A DNA stretch of 64,000 nt from Hexactinellida sp. DTS-2022 (GCA_028753945.1 JAPNXP010000003.1:1302001-1366000), one strand, 5' to 3'; positions 1 through 14,200 are shown, counted from the stretch's first letter. Notes: generated by a model from the letters alone, not told the origin. Translations and numbers: made by a program.

Positions 1-896
1 ACCGACTTTTCCAGTTGTTTCTTTTGGTGATATGAAGTATTTACCATCAAAGGTCTACTGATAGTGCCACTGAAACACAACTCACTCAATTTAAATTCAT
101 TTTTAAGCCTAGTTTCTGGATAAACAAATTTTGTGAAATAGGACTGTTAAAAACTACCAAAATGATAAATGAATGGTTTCCGACGTTTCCAGTTGTTTCT
201 TTTGATGATAAGAAGTATTTATCATCAAAGGTGTCCAAACAGTGCCACTAAAACACCATTCACTGAAGTAACATTCATTTAAGAGCCAAATAACGTGAAA
301 AAGCAATTTTTATTTGCAATGACTGTCAAAAACTTTCAAATTGATAAATTAATGTTATAAGCCCGTTTCCTATTGTTTCTTTTTATTATATGTAATATTA
401 TTCATCAAAAGTGTGCTAACAGTGCCACTGAAACACCACTCACTCAAGTAACATTCATTTGAGACCCTAATATCGTGAAAAATTAATTTTTGTGTGCAAT
501 GACTGTCAAAAATATCAAAATGATAAATGAATGTTTACCGACGTTTCCAGTTGTTTCTTTTGATGATATGAATTATTTATCTCCAAAAGTGTCTTAATAG
601 TGCCACTGAAACACCATTCACTCAAGGAACCTTCATTTAAGAGCCTAATACGATAAAAACCAATTTTTATTTGCAATGACTGTCAAAAACTCCCAAATTG
701 ATAAATTAATGGTTTAAGGACGTTTACTGTTGTTTCTTTTGATGACATGTAGTGTTTATCATCAAAAGTGTCCCTACAGTGCCACTGCAACACCACTCAC
801 TCAATTTACAATCATTTAAGAGCCTAATAACGAGAAAAACCATTTTTCTATGTGCAATGACTGTCAAAAACTACCAAAATGATAAATGAATGGTTT
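1..896. repeat. Pentamer HOR (~896 bp), copy 1
   Basis: The window opens with ACCGACTTTTCCAG and the TTTTGGTGATATG variant; the same combination returns at 897. Diagnostic variants shared with copy 2 include AACACAACTCACTC, ATTTTTAAGCCTAG, and GATAATAAGAAG-type or GATTATAAGAAG-type dyads followed by GTGTCCAAACAG. Copies 1 and 2 differ at many sites, so this is one of the older, more diverged HORs here. Confidence 0.75.
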
Positions 897-1600
897 ACCG
901 ACTTTTCCAGTTGTTTCTTTTGGTGATATGAAGTATTTATCATCAAAGGTATACTGATAGTGCCACTGAAACACAACTCACTCAATTTAAATTCATTTTT
1001 AAGCCTAGTATCTGGAAAAACAAACTTTGTGAAATAGGACTGTCAAAAACTACCAAAATGATAAATGAATGGTTTCCGACGTTTCCAGTTGTTACTTTTG
1101 ATTATAAGAAGTATTTATCATCAAAGGTGTCCAAACAGTGCCACTGAAACACCATTCACTGAAGTAACATTCATTTAAGAGACAAATATCGTGAAAAACC
1201 AATTTTTATTTGCAATGACTGTCAAAAACTTTCAAATTGATAAATTAATGTTATAAGCACGTTTCCTGTTGAATCTTTTTATTATATGTAATATTTATCA
1301 TCAAAAGTGTGCTAACAGTGCCACTGAAACACCACTCACTCAAGTAACATTCACTTGATAGCCTAATATCGTGAAAAACCAATTTTTGTGTGCAATGGCT
1401 GTCAAAAACTACCAAATTGATAAATTAATGGTTAAAGGACGTTTCCAGTTGTTTCTTTTGATGATATGAATTATTTATCACCAAAAGTGTATTTTTAGTG
1501 CCACTGAAACACCATTCACTCAAGTAACATTGATTTGAGAGCCTAATATCGTGAAAAAACAATTTTTGTCTGCAATGACTGTCAAAAACTACCAAATTGA
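897..1600. repeat. Pentamer HOR, copy 2 (partial, ~4 monomers)
   Basis: Monomers follow the order of 1-700 at an offset of about 896-898 bp. The fifth monomer is replaced: at about 1620 the sequence switches to the CCTCCAGTTGTATCTGTTG variant instead of the GATGACATGTAGTG monomer seen at 720-900. The pentamer was therefore cut by a later exchange. Confidence 0.7.
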
Positions 1601-4558
1601 TAACTTATTAGTTTAAGGACGTTACCTCCAGTTGTATCTGTTGATGATATATATAATTTATCATCAAATGTGTCCTAACAGTGCCACTGAAACACCATTC
1701 ACTCAATTTACATTCATTTTTGAGCCTAGTATCTGGAAAAACCAATTTCTGTGTGCAATGAATGTCAAAAACTCCCAAATTGATAAATTAATGGTTTAGG
1801 GACGTTTCCTGTTGTTTCTTTTGATGATATGTTATATTTATCATCAAAATTCTGCTAACAGGGCCACTGAAACACCACTCACTCAATTTACATTCATTTA
1901 AGAGCTTATTATCTGGAAAATCCAATTTTTCCGTCCAATGATTGTCAAAAACTACCAAAATGATAAATGAATGGTTTACCGACGTTTCCAGTTGTTTCTT
2001 TTGATGATATGAAGTATTTATCATCAAAGGTTTCCTGACAGTGCCACAGAAACACCATTCACTCAATTTACATTCATTTAAGAGCATAATATCTGGAAAA
2101 AACATTTTTTGAGTGCAATGACTGTCAAAAACTCCCAATTTGATAAATTATTGGTTTAAGGACGTTTTCATTTGTATCTTTTGATGATATGTAATATTTA
2201 TCATCAAAAGTGCGCTAACAGTGCCACTGAAACACCACTCACTCAAGTAACATACATTTGAGAGCCTATTATCTGGAAAAATCAATTTTTATGTGCAATG
2301 ACTGTCAAAAACTCCCAAATTGATAAATTAATGGTTAAGGCACGTTTCCTGTTGTTTCTTTTGATGATATATAGAATTTATCATCAAAGGTGTCCTAACA
2401 GCGCCACTGAAACACCATTCACTCAATTTACATTCATTTTTGAGCCTAGTATCTGGAAAAACCAATTTCTGTGTGCAATGAATGTCAAACACTCCCAAAT
2501 TGATAAATTATTGGTTTAAGGACGTTTTCATTTGTATCTTTTGATGATATGTAATATTTATCATCAAAAGTGCGCTAACAGTGCCACTGAAACACCACTC
2601 ACTCAAGTAACATACATTTGAGAGCCAATTATCTGGAAAAATCAATTTTTATGTGCAATGACTGTCAAAAACTCCCAAATTGATAAATTATTGGTTAAGG
2701 CACGTTTCCTGTTGTTTCTTTTGATGATATGTCGTGTTTATCATCAAAAGTGACCCTACAGTGCCACTGAAACACCACTCACTCAATTTACAATCATTTA
2801 AGATCCAGATATCGAGAAAAACCAATTTTTGTGACCTATGACTGTCAAAAACTACCAAAATGATAAATGAATGGTTTACCGACGTTTCCAGTTGTTTCTT
2901 TTGATGATATGAATTATTTATCACCAAAAGTGTATTAATAGTGCCACTGAAACACCATTCACTCAAGTAACATTGATTTGAGATCCAAATATCGTGAAAA
3001 AACAATTTTTGTCTGAATGAGTGTCAAAAACTACCAAATTGATAACTTATTAGTTTAAGGACGTTTCCTCCAGTTGTATCTGTTGATGATATATAGAATT
3101 TATCATCAAAGGTGTCCTAACAGCGCCACTGAAACACCATTCACTCAATTTACATTAATTTTTGAGCCTACTATCTGGAAATACCAATTTCTGTGTGCAA
3201 TGAATGTCAAACACTCCCAAATTGATAAATGAATGGTTTAAAGACGTTTCCAGTTGTTTCTTTTGATGATATGAATTATTTATCACCAAAAGTGTATTAA
3301 TAGTGCCACTGAAACACCATTCACTCAAGTAACATTGATTTGAGAGCCTAATATCGTGAAAAAACAATTTTTGTCTGCAATTACTGTCAAAAACTACCAA
3401 ATTGATAACTTATTAGTTTAAGGACGTTTCCTCCAGTTGTATCTGTTGATGATATATAGAATTTATCATCAAATGTGTCCTAACAGTGCCACTGAAACAC
3501 CATTCACTCAATTTACATTCATTTTTGAGCCTAGTATCTGGAAAAACCAATTTCTGTGTGCAATGAATGTCAAAAACTCCCAAATTGATAAATTAATGGT
3601 TTAAGGACGTTTCCTGTTGTTTCTTTTGATGATATGTTATATTTATCATCAAAAGTGTGCTAACAGGGCTACTGAAACACCATTCACTCAATTTACATTC
3701 ATTCAAGAGCCAAATATCGAGAAAAACCAATTTTTCCGTCCAATGACTGTCAAAAACTACCAAAATGATAAATGAATGGTTTACCGACGTTAACAGTTGT
3801 TACTTTTGATGATATGAAGTATTTATCATCAAAGGTTTCCTGACAGTGCCACAGAAACACCATTCACTCAATTTACATTCATTTAAGAGCATAATATCTG
3901 GAAAAAACATTTTTTGAGTGCAATGACTGTCAAAAACTACCAAAATGATAAATGAATGGTTTCCGCCATTTCCAGTTGTTTCTTTTGATAATATGAATTA
4001 TTTATCACCAAAAGTGTGTTAATAGTGCCACTGAAACACCATTCACTCAAGTAACATTCATTTGAGAGCCTAATATCGTGAAAAACCAATTTTTGTCTGC
4101 AATGACTGTCAAAAACTACCAAATTGATAACTTATTAGTTTAAGGACGTTTCCTCCAGTTGTATCTGTTGATGATATATAGAATTTATCATCAAATGTGT
4201 CCTAACAGTGCCACTGAAACACCATTCACTCAATTTACATTCATTTTTGAGCCTAGTATCTGGAAAAACCAATTTCTGTGTGCAATGAATGTCAAAAACT
4301 CCCAAATTGATAAATTAATGGTTTAAGGACGTTTCCTGTTGTTTCTTTTGATGATATTTTATATTTATCATCAAAAGTGTGCTAAAAGGGCCACTGAAAC
4401 ACCACTCACTCAAGTAACATTCATTTGAGAGCCTAATATCGTGAAAAATCCAATTTTTGAGTGCAATGACTGTAAAAAAAACTACCAAAATGATAAATGA
4501 ATGGTTTACCGTTGTTTCCAGTTGTTTCTTTTGATGATGTGAAGTAATTTATCATCAA
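1601..4558. repeat. Mosaic of diverged monomers with dimer and ~1805-bp repeats
   Basis: There is no single HOR here. About 1500-2135 resembles about 3305-3940 at an offset of 1805 bp (ten monomers), sharing the CCTCCAGTTGTATCTG monomer, the AACAGGGC variant and the ATCTGGAAAAAACATTTTTT monomer. A dimer around 2157-2370 is repeated at 2517-2730 (offset 360), marked by AGTGCGCTAACAG. A second 360-bp relation links 2880-3060 with 3240-3420. Copies carry numerous private changes. Confidence 0.75.
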
Positions 4559-5999
4559 AGGTGTTCTAACAGTGCCACAGAAAGACCACTCACTCAATTT
4601 ACATTCATTTAAGAGCATTATATCTGGAAAAAACATTTTTTGAGTGCAATGACTGTCAAAAACTCCCAAATTGATAAATTATTGGTTTAAGGACGTTTTC
4701 ATTTGTATCTTTTGATGATATGGTGTATTTATCTCCAATTATGTCGCAACAGTGCCACTGAAACACCACTCACTCAATTTACAATCATTTAAGATCCTGA
4801 TATAGAGAAAAACCAATTTTTATGTGCAATAACTGTCAAAAACTCCCAAATTGATAAATGAATTTTTTAAGCACGTTTCTACTGGTTTCTATTTATTATA
4901 TGTAATATTTATCATCAAAGGTTTCCTGACAGTGCCACAGAAACACCACTCACTCAATTTACATTCATTTAAGAGCATAATATCTGGAAATACATTTTTT
5001 GAGTGCAATACTGTCAAAAACTTCCAAATTGATAACTTATTAGTTTAAGGACGTTTCCTCCAGTTGTATCTGTTGATGATGTATAGAATTTATCATCAAA
5101 TGTGTCCTAACAGTGCCACTGAAACACCATTCACTCAATTTACATTCATTTTTGAGCCTAGTATCTGGAAAAACCAATTTTTATGTGCAATAAACTGTCA
5201 AAAACTCCCAAATTGATAAATGAATGGTTTAAGCACGTTTACACTTGTTTCTTTTTCTTATATGTAATATTTATCATCAAAAGTGTGCTAACAGTGCCAC
5301 TGAAACACCACTCACTCAAGTAACATACATTTGATAGCCTAATATCGTGAAAAACCAATTTTTATGTGCAATGACTGTCAAAAACTCCCAAATTGATAAA
5401 TTAATGGTTTAAGGACGTTTCCTGTTGTTTCTTTTGATATGTCGTGTTTATCATCAAAAGTGTCCCTACAGTGCCACTGAAACACCACTCACTCAATTTA
5501 CAATCATTTAAGATCCAGATATCGAGAACAACCAATTTTTGCGACCTATGAATTTCAAAAACTACCAAAATGATAAATGAATGGTTTACAGACATTTCCA
5601 GTTGTTTCTCTTGATGATATGAATTATTTATAACCAAAAGTGTATTAATAGTGCCACTGAAACACCATTCACTCACGTAACATTGATTTAGAGCCTAATA
5701 TCGTGAAAAAACAATTTTTGTCTGCAATTACTGTCAAAAACTACCAAATTGATAACTTATTAGTTTAAGGACGTTTCCTCCAGTTGTATCTGTTGATGAT
5801 ATATAGAATTTATCATCAAATGTGTCCTAACAGTGCCACTGAAACACCATTCACTCAATTTACATTCATTTTTGAGCCTAGTATCTGGAAAAACCAATTT
5901 ATGTGTGCAATGAATGTCAAAAACTCCCAAATTGATAAATTAATGGTTTAAGGACGTTTCCTGTTGTTTCTTTTGATGATATTTTATATTTATCATCAA
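4559..5999. repeat. Octamer HOR (1441 bp), copy 1
   Basis: Eight monomers are repeated at 6000-7440 with a constant offset of 1441 bp. Shared rare variants include GATAAATGAATTTTTTAAGC (4853 and 6294), the short spacer TTTTGATATGTCG (about 5436 and 6877), and GAGAACAACC (about 5524 and 6965). Few differences are visible, for example TCTCCAATTATGTCGC in copy 1 versus TCTCCAAATATGTCCC in copy 2. Confidence 0.85.
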
Positions 6000-7440
6000 A
6001 GGTTTCCTGACAGTGCCACAGAAACACCATTCACTCAATTTACATTCATTTAAGAGCATTATATCTGGAAAAAACATTTTTTGAGTGCAATGACTGTCAA
6101 AAACTCCCAATTTGATAAATTATTGGTTTAAGGACGTTTTCATTTGTATCTTTTGATGATATGGTGTATTTATCTCCAAATATGTCCCAACAGTGCCACT
6201 GAAACACCACTCACTCAATTTACAATCATTTAAGATCCTGATATAGAGAAAAACCAATTTTTATGTGCAATAACTGTCAAAAACTCCCAAATTGATAAAT
6301 GAATTTTTTAAGCACGTTTCTACTGGTTTCTATTTATTATATGTAATATTTATCATCAAAGGTTTCCTGACAGTGCCACAGAAACACCACTCACTCAATT
6401 TACATTCATTTAAGAGCATAATATCTGGAAATACATTTTTTGAGTGCAATACTGTCAAAAACTCCCAAATTGATAACTTATTAGTTTAAGGACGTTTCCT
6501 CCAGTTGTATCTGTTGATGATGTATAGAATTTATCATCAAATGTGTCCTAACAGTGCCACTGAAACACCATTCACTCAATTTACATTCATTTTTGAGCCT
6601 AGTATCTGGAAAAACAAATTTTTATGTGCAATAAACTGTCAAAAACTCCCAAATTGATAAATGAATGGTTTAAGCACGTTTACACTTGTTTCTTTTTCTT
6701 ATATGTAATATTTATCATCAAAAGTGTGCTAACAGTGCCACTGAAACACCACTCACTCAAGTAACATACATTTGATAGCCTAATATCGTGAAAAACCAAT
6801 TTTTATGTGCAATGACTGTCAAAAACTCCCAAATTGATAAATTAATGGTTTAAGGACGTTTCCTGTTGTTTCTTTTGATATGTCGTGTTTATCATCAAAA
6901 GTGTCCCTACAGTGCCACTGAAACACCACTCACTCAATTTACAATCATTTAAGATCCAGATATCGAGAACAACCAATTTTTGCGACCTATGAATGTCAAA
7001 AACTACCAAAATGATAAATGAATGGTTTACAGACATTTCCAGTTGTTTCTCTTGATGATATGAATTATTTATAACCAAAAGTGTATTAATAGTGCCACTG
7101 AAACACCATTCACTCACGTAACATTGATTTGAGAGCCTAATAACGTGAAAAAACAATTTTTGTCTGCAATTACTGTCAAAAACTACCAAATTGATAACTT
7201 ATTAGTTTAAGGACGTTTCCTCCAGTTGTATCTGTTGATGATATATAGAATTTATCATCAAATGTGTCCTAACAGTGCCACTGAAACACCATTCACTCAA
7301 TTTACATTCATTTTTGAGCCTAGTATCTGGAAAAACCAATTTCTGTGTGCAATGAATGTCAAAAACTCCCAAATTGATAAATTAATGGTTTAAGGACGTT
7401 TCCTGTTGTTTCTTTTGATGATATTTTATATTTATCATCA
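6000..7440. repeat. Octamer HOR (1441 bp), copy 2
   Basis: This follows copy 1 directly. The copies part company after TTATCATCAAA, at 5999 in copy 1 and 7440 here, where copy 1 reads GGTTTCC and this copy reads AGTGTGC. Its right third (from about 6880) was reused as the beginning of the hexamer HOR that follows, so the two HOR phases overlap. Confidence 0.85.
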
Positions 7441-7960
7441 AAAGTGTGCTAACAGGGCCACTGAAACACCATTCACTCAATTTACATTCATTCAAGAGCC
7501 AAATATCGAGAAAAACCAATTTTCCGTCCAATGACTGTCAAAAACTACCAAAATGATAAATGAATGGTTTACCGACGTTTCCAGTTGTTTCTTTTGATGA
7601 TATGAAGTATTTATAATCAAAGGTTTCCTGACAGTGCCACAGAAACACCATTCACTCAATTTACATTCATTTAAGAGCATAATATCTGGAAAAAACATTT
7701 TTTGAGTGCAATGACTGTCAAAAACTCCCAATTTGATAAATTATTGGTTTAAGGACGTTTTCATTTGTATCTTTTGATGATATGTAATATTTATCATCAA
7801 AAGTGCGCTAACAGTGCCACTGCAACACCACTCACTCAAGTAACATACATTTGAGAGCCTATTATCTGGAAAAACCAATTTTTATGTGCAATGACAGTCA
7901 AAAACTCCCAAATTGATAAATTAATGGTTAAGGCACGTTTCCTGTTGTTTCTTTTGATGA
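6880..7960. repeat. Hexamer HOR (~1081 bp), copy 1
   Basis: Six monomers are repeated at 7961-9042. The offset is 1082 bp and becomes 1081 after an A-run shortening at about 8413 (GGAAAACC for GGAAAAACC). Shared rare variants are CACTCACGTAACATTG, TTTATAATCAAAG and CACTGCAACACC. This HOR nests inside the right end of the second 1441-bp octamer. Confidence 0.85.
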
Positions 7961-9042
7961 TATGTCATGTTTATCATCAAAAGTGTCCCTACAGTGCCAC
8001 TGAAATACCACTCACTCTATTTACAATCATTTAAGATCCAGATATCGAGAACAACCAATTTTTGCGACCTATGAATGTCAAAAACTACCAAAATGATAAA
8101 TGAATGGTTTACAGACATTTCCAGTTGTTTCTCTTGATGATATGAATTATTTATAACCAAAAGTGTATTAATAGTGCCACTGAAACACCATTCACTCACG
8201 TAACATTGATTTGAGAGCCTAATCACGTGAAAAAACAATTTTTGTCTGCAATTACTGTCAAAAACTCCCAAATTGATAACTTATTAGTTTAAGGACGTTT
8301 CCTCCAAGTGTATCTGTTGATGATATATAGAATTTATCATCAAATGTGTCCTAACAGTGCCACTGAAACACCATTCACTCAATTTACATTCATTTTTGAG
8401 CCTAGTATCTGGAAAACCAATTTCTGTGTGCAATGAATGTCAAAAACTCCCAAATTGATAAATTAATGGTTTAAGGACGTTTCCTGTTGTTTCTTTTGAT
8501 GATATTTTATATTTATCATCAAAAGTGTGCTAACAGGGCCACTGAAACACCATTCACTCAATTTACATTCATTCAAGAGCCAAATATCGAGAAAAACCAA
8601 TTTTCCGTCCAATGACTGTCAAAAACTACCAAAATGATAAATGAATGGTTTACCGACGTTTCCAGTTGTTTCTTTTGATGATATGAAGTATTTATAATCA
8701 AAGTTTTCCTGACAGTGCCACAGAAACACCATTCACTCAATTTACATTCATTTAAGAGCATAATATCTGGAAAAAACATTTTTTGAGTGCAATGACTGTC
8801 AAAAACTCCCAATTTGATAAATTATTGGTTTAAGGACGTTTTCATTTGTATCTTTTGATGATATGTAATATTTATCATCAAAAGTGCGCTAACAGTGCCA
8901 TTGCAACACCACTCACTCAAGTAACATACATTTGAGAGCCTATTATCTGGAAAAACCAATTTTTATGTGCAATGACAGTCAAAAACTCCCAAATTGATAA
9001 ATTAATGGTTAAGGCACGTTTCCTGTTGTTTCTTTTGATGAT
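7961..9042. repeat. Hexamer HOR (~1081 bp), copy 2
   Basis: Same monomer order as copy 1, with private changes such as TCACTCTATTTAC (about 8013), AATCACGTG (8222) and CCATTGCAACACC (about 8900). A third copy begins at 9043 (it shares the rare GAAATACC with copy 2) but is abandoned near 9115, where the sequence switches to a monomer type last seen near 3.9 kb. Confidence 0.85.
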
Positions 9043-10420
9043 ATGTCGTGTTTATCATCAAAAGTGTCCCTACAGTGCCACTGAAATACCACTCACTCAA
9101 TTTACAATCATTTAAGATCCAAATATCGAGAAAAACCAATTTTTGCGACCTATGACTGTCAAAAACTACCAAAATGATAAATGAATGGTTTCCGCCATTT
9201 CCAGTTGTTTCTTTTGATAATATGAATTATTTACCACCAAAAGTGTGTTAATAGTGCCACTGAAACACCATTCACTCAAGTAACATTCATTTGAGAGCCT
9301 AATATCGTGAAAAACCAATTTTTGTCTGCAATTATCTGGAAAAACCAATTTCTGTGTGCAATGAATGTCAAAAACTCCCAAATTGATAAATTAATGGTTT
9401 AAGGACGTTTCCTGTTGTTTCTTTTGATGATATTTTATATTTATCATCAAAAGTGTGCTAACAGGGCCACTGAAACACCACTCACTCAAGTAACATTCAT
9501 TTGAGAGCCTAATATCGTGAAAAATCCAATTTTTGAGTGCAATGACTGTAAAAAAAACTACCAAAATGATAAATGAATGGTTTACCGTTGTTTCCAGTTG
9601 TTTCTTTTGATGATGTGAAGTAATTTATCATCAAAGGTGTTCTAACAGTGCCACAGAAAGACCACTCACTCAATTTACATTCATTTAAGAGCATTATATC
9701 TGGAAAAAACATTTTTTGAGTGCAATGACTGTCAAAAACTCCCAAATTGATAAATTATTGGTTTAAGGACGTTTTCGTTTGTATCTTTTGATGATATGGA
9801 GTATTTATCTCCAAATATGTCCCAACGGTGCCACTGAAACACCACTCACTCAATTTACAATCATTTAAGATCCAGATATCGAGAAAAACCAATTTTTATG
9901 TGCAATAACTGTCAAAAACTCCCAAATTGATAAATGAATTTTTAAGCACGTTTCCACTGGTTTCTATTTATTATATGTAATATTTATCATCAAAGGTTTC
10001 CTGACAGTGCCACAGAAACACCGCTCACTCAATTTACATTCATTTAAGATCATAATATCTGGAAATACATTTATTTATTGCAATACTGTCAAAAACTCCC
10101 AAATTGATAAATTATTGGTTTAAGGACGTTTTCATTTGTATCTTTTGATTATATGGAGTATTTATCTTCAAATATGTCCCAACAGTTCCACTGAAACACC
10201 ATTCACTCAATTTACATTCATTTAAGATCCTAATAACGAGAAAAACCAATTTTTATGTGCAATAAACTGTCAAAAACTCCCAAATTGATAAATGAATGGT
10301 TTAAGCACGTTTACAATTGTTTCTTTTTCTTATATGTAATATTTATCATCAAAAGTGTGCTAACAGTGCCACTGAAACACCACTCACTCAAGTAACATAC
10401 ATTTGATAGCCTAATATCGT
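9043..10420. repeat. Mosaic segment copied from ~3.9-5.0 kb type, with 153-bp deletion
   Basis: From about 9185 the monomers match those from 3955 on (rare TTTCCGCCATTTCC and TTGATAATATG) at an offset of 5229 bp. After 9332 the match continues at an offset of 5076 bp. The 153-bp difference is a deletion joining TCTGCAAT directly to TATCTGG between 9332 and 9333. It is the clearest break of the ~180-bp register in the window. The rest, to 10420, contains the GAATTTTTAAGC and TTCAAATATGTCCC monomers in altered order. Confidence 0.8.
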
Positions 10421-12403
10421 GAAAAACCAATTTTTATGTGCAATGACTGTCAAAAAGACCCAAATTGATAAATTAATGGTTTAAGGACGTTTCCTGTTGA
10501 TTCTTTTGATATGTCGTGTTTATCATCAAAAGTGTCCCTACAGTGCCACTGAAACACCACTCACTCAATTTACAATCATTTAAGATCCAGATATCGAGAA
10601 CAACCAATTTTTGCGACCTATGAATGTCAAAAACTACCAAATGATAAATGAATGGTTTACCGACATTTCCAGTTGTTTCTCTTGATGATATGAATTATTT
10701 ATAACCAAAAGTGTATTAATAGTGCCACTGAAACACCATTCACACAAGTTACATTCATTTGAGAGCCTAATATCGTGAAAAACCAATTTTTGTCTGCAAT
10801 GACTGTCAAAAACTACCAAATTGATAACATATTAGTTTAAGGACGTTTCCTCCAGTTGTATCTGTTGATGATATATAGAATTTATCATCAAATGTGTCCT
10901 AACAGTGCCACTGAAACACCATTCACTCAATTTACATTCATTTTTGAGCCTAGTATCTGGAAAAACCAATTTCTGTTTGCAATGAATGTCTAAAACTTCC
11001 AAATTGATAAATTAATGGTTTAAGGACGTTTCGTGTTGTTTCTTTAGATGATATTTTATATTTATCATCAAAAGTGTGCTAACAGTGCCACTGAAACACC
11101 ATTTACTCAATTTACATACATTTAAGAGCCTAATATCGAGAAAAACCAATTTTTCCGTCCAATGACTGTCAAAAACTACCAAATTCATAAATGAATGGTT
11201 TACCGACGTTTCTAGTTGTTTCTTTTGATGAAATGAAGTATTTATCATCTAAGGTTTCCTGACAGTGCCACAGCAACACCACTCTCTCAATTTACATTCA
11301 TTTAAGAGCATAATATCTGGAAAAAATATTTTTTGAGTGCAATGACTGTCAAAAACTCCCAAATTGACAAATTATTGCTTTAAGGACGTTTTCATTTGTA
11401 TCTTTTAATTATATGGAGTATTTATCTTCAAATATGTCCCAACAGTTCCACTGAAACACCATTCACTCAATTTACATTCATTTTCTGAGCCAAATAACGA
11501 GAAAAACCAATTTTTATGTGCAATAACTGTCAAAAACTCCCAAATTGATAAATGAATGGTTTAAGCTCGTTTCCACTTGTTTCTTTTTCTTATATGTAAT
11601 ATTTATCATCAAAAGTGTGCTAACAGTGCCACTGAAACACCACTCACTCAAGAACATACATTTGAGAGCCTAATATCGTGAAAAACCAATTTTTATGTGC
11701 AATGACTGTCAAAAACTCCCAAATTGATAGATTAATGGTTTAAGGACGTTTCTTGTTGTTTCTTTTGATGATATGCTGTTTTTATCATCAAAAGTGTCCC
11801 TACAGTGCCCCTGAAACACCACTCACTCAATTTACAATCATTTAAGATCCAGATATCGAGAAAAACCAATTTTTGTCTGCAATGACTGTCAAAAACTACC
11901 AAAATGATAAATGAATGGTTTAAGGACGTTTCTTGTTGTTTCTTTTGATGATATTTTATATTTATCATCAAAAGTGTGCTAACAGGGCCACTGAAACACC
12001 ACTCACTCAAGTAACATTCATTTGAGAGCCTAATATCGTGAAAAATCCTATTTTTGAGTGAAATGACTGTAAAAAAAACTACCAAAATGATAATGAATGG
12101 TTTACCGTTGTTTCCAGTTGTTTCTTTTGATGATGTGAAGTAATTTATCATCAAAGGTGTTCTAACAGTGCCACAGAAACACCACTCACTCAATTTACAT
12201 TCATTTAAGAGCATAATATCTGGAAAAAACATTTTTTGAGTGCAATGACTGTCAAAAACTCCCAAATTGATAAATTATTGGTTTAAGGACGTTTTCATTT
12301 GTATCTTTTAATTATATGGAGTATTTATCTTCAAATATGTCCCAACAGTTCCACTGAAACACCATTCACTCAATTTACATTCATTTTCTGAGCCAAATAA
12401 CGA
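10421..12403. repeat. 11-mer HOR (1983 bp), copy 1
   Basis: Starts in GAAAAACCAATTTTTATGTG, followed by the rare TGTCAAAAAGACCC, which returns 1983 bp later. Other shared markers are TTCACACAAGTTAC, AATGTCTAAAAC, ATTCATAAATG and CAGCAACACCACTCTC. The last three monomers, with GTAAAAAAAACTACC and the GATGATGTGAAGTAATTTATC spacer insertion, have no counterpart in copy 2 but recur near 15.1-15.65 kb (offset about 3249). Confidence 0.85.
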
Positions 12404-13853
12404 GAAAAACCAATTTTTATGTGCAATGACTGTCAAAAAGACCCAAATTGATAAATTAATGGTTTAAGGACGTTTCCTGTTCTTTCTTTTGATATGTCGT
12501 GTTTATCATCAAAAGTGTCCCTACAGTGCCACTGAAACACCACTCACTCAATTTACAATCATTTAAGATCCAGATATCGAGAACAACCAATTTTTGCGAC
12601 CTATGAATGTCAAAAACTACCAAATGATAAATGAATGGTTTACCGACATTTCCAGTTGTTTCTCTTGATGATATGAATTATTTATAACCAAAAGTGTATT
12701 AATAGTGCCACTGAAACACCATTCACACAAGTTACATTCATTTGAGAGCCTAATATCGTGAAAAACCAATTTTTGTCTGCAATGACTGTCAAAAACTACC
12801 AAATTGATAACATATTAGTTTAAGGACGTTTCCTCCAGTTGTATCTGTTGATGATATATAGAATTTATCATCAAATGTGTCCTAACAGTGCCACTGAAAC
12901 ACCATTCACTCAATTTACATTCATTTTTGAGCCTAGTATCTGGAAAAACCAATTTCTGTGTGCAATGAATGTCTAAAACTTCCAAATTGATAAATTAATG
13001 GTTTAAGGACGTTTCGTGTTGTTTCTTTTGATGATATTTTATATTTATCATCAAAAGTGTGCTAACAGTGCCACTGAAACACCATTTACTCAATTTACAT
13101 ACATTTAAGAGCCTAATATCGAGAAAAACCAATTTTTCCGTCCAATGACTGTCAAAAACTACCAAATTCATAAATGAATGGTTTACCGACGTTTCTAGTT
13201 GTTTCTTTTGATGAAATGAAGTATTTATCATCTAAGGTTTCCTGACAGTGCCACAGCAACACCACTCTCTCAATTTACATTCATTTAAGAGCATAATATC
13301 TGGAAAAAATATTTTTTGAGTGCAATGACTGTCAAAAACTCCCAAATTGATAAATTATTGGTTTAAGGACGTTTTCATTTGTATCTTTTAATTATATGGA
13401 GTATTTATCTTCAAATATGTCCCAACAGTTCCACTGAAACACCATTCACTCAATTTACATTCATTTTCTGAGCCAAATAACGAGAAAAACCAATTTTTAT
13501 GTGCAATAACTGTCAAAAACTCCCAAATTGATAAATGAATGGTTTAAGCTCGTTTCCACTTGTTTCTTTTTCTTATATGTAATATTTATCATCAAAAGTG
13601 TGCTAACAGTGCCACTGAAACACCACTCACTCAAGTAACAAACATTTGAGAGCCTAATATCGTGAAAAACCAATTTTTATGTGCAATGACTGTCAAAAAC
13701 TCCCAAATTGATAGATTAATGGTTTAAGGACGTTTCCTGTTGTTTCTTTTGATGATATGTCGTGTTTATCATCAAAAGTGTCCCTACAGTGCCCCTGAAA
13801 CACCACTCACTCAATTTACAATCATTTAAGATCCATATATCGAGAAAAACCAA
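12404..13853. repeat. 11-mer HOR, copy 2 (partial, 8 monomers)
   Basis: Matches 10421-11870 at an offset of 1983 bp with few differences (for example CTGTTCTTTC here versus CTGTTGATTC). At about 13853 copy 1 continues with TTTTTGTCTGC, whereas this copy switches to TTTTTATGTGC and re-enters a dimer just passed, a typical footprint of unequal exchange. Confidence 0.85.
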
Positions 13854-14200
13854 TTTTTATGTGCAATAACTGTCAAAAACTCCCAAATTGATAAATGAAT
13901 GGTTTAAGCTCGTTTCCACTTGTTTCTTTTTCTTATATGTAATATTTATCATCAAAAGTGTGCTAACAGTGCCACTGAAACACCACTCACTCAAGTAACA
14001 TACATTTGAGAGCCTAATATCGTGAAAAACCAATTTTTATTTGCAATGACTGTCAAAAACTCCCAAATTGATAGATTAATGGTTTAAGGACGTTTCCTGT
14101 TGTTTCTTTTGATGATATGTCGTGTTTATCATCAAAAGTGTCCCTACAGTGCCACTGAAACACCACTCACTCAATTTACAATCATTTAATATCCAGATAT
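13481..14200. repeat. Dimer duplication, two copies of 360 bp
   Basis: 13481-13840 and 13841-14200 repeat the same two monomers (TTAAGCTCGTTTCCAC with TTTTTCTTATATG, then the ATAGATTAATGG / TGTCGTG monomer). Differences are few: CAAACATTTG versus CATACATTTG, GTGCCCCTG versus GTGCCACTG, and GATCCATATATCG versus ATATCCAGATATCG. Confidence 0.85.
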
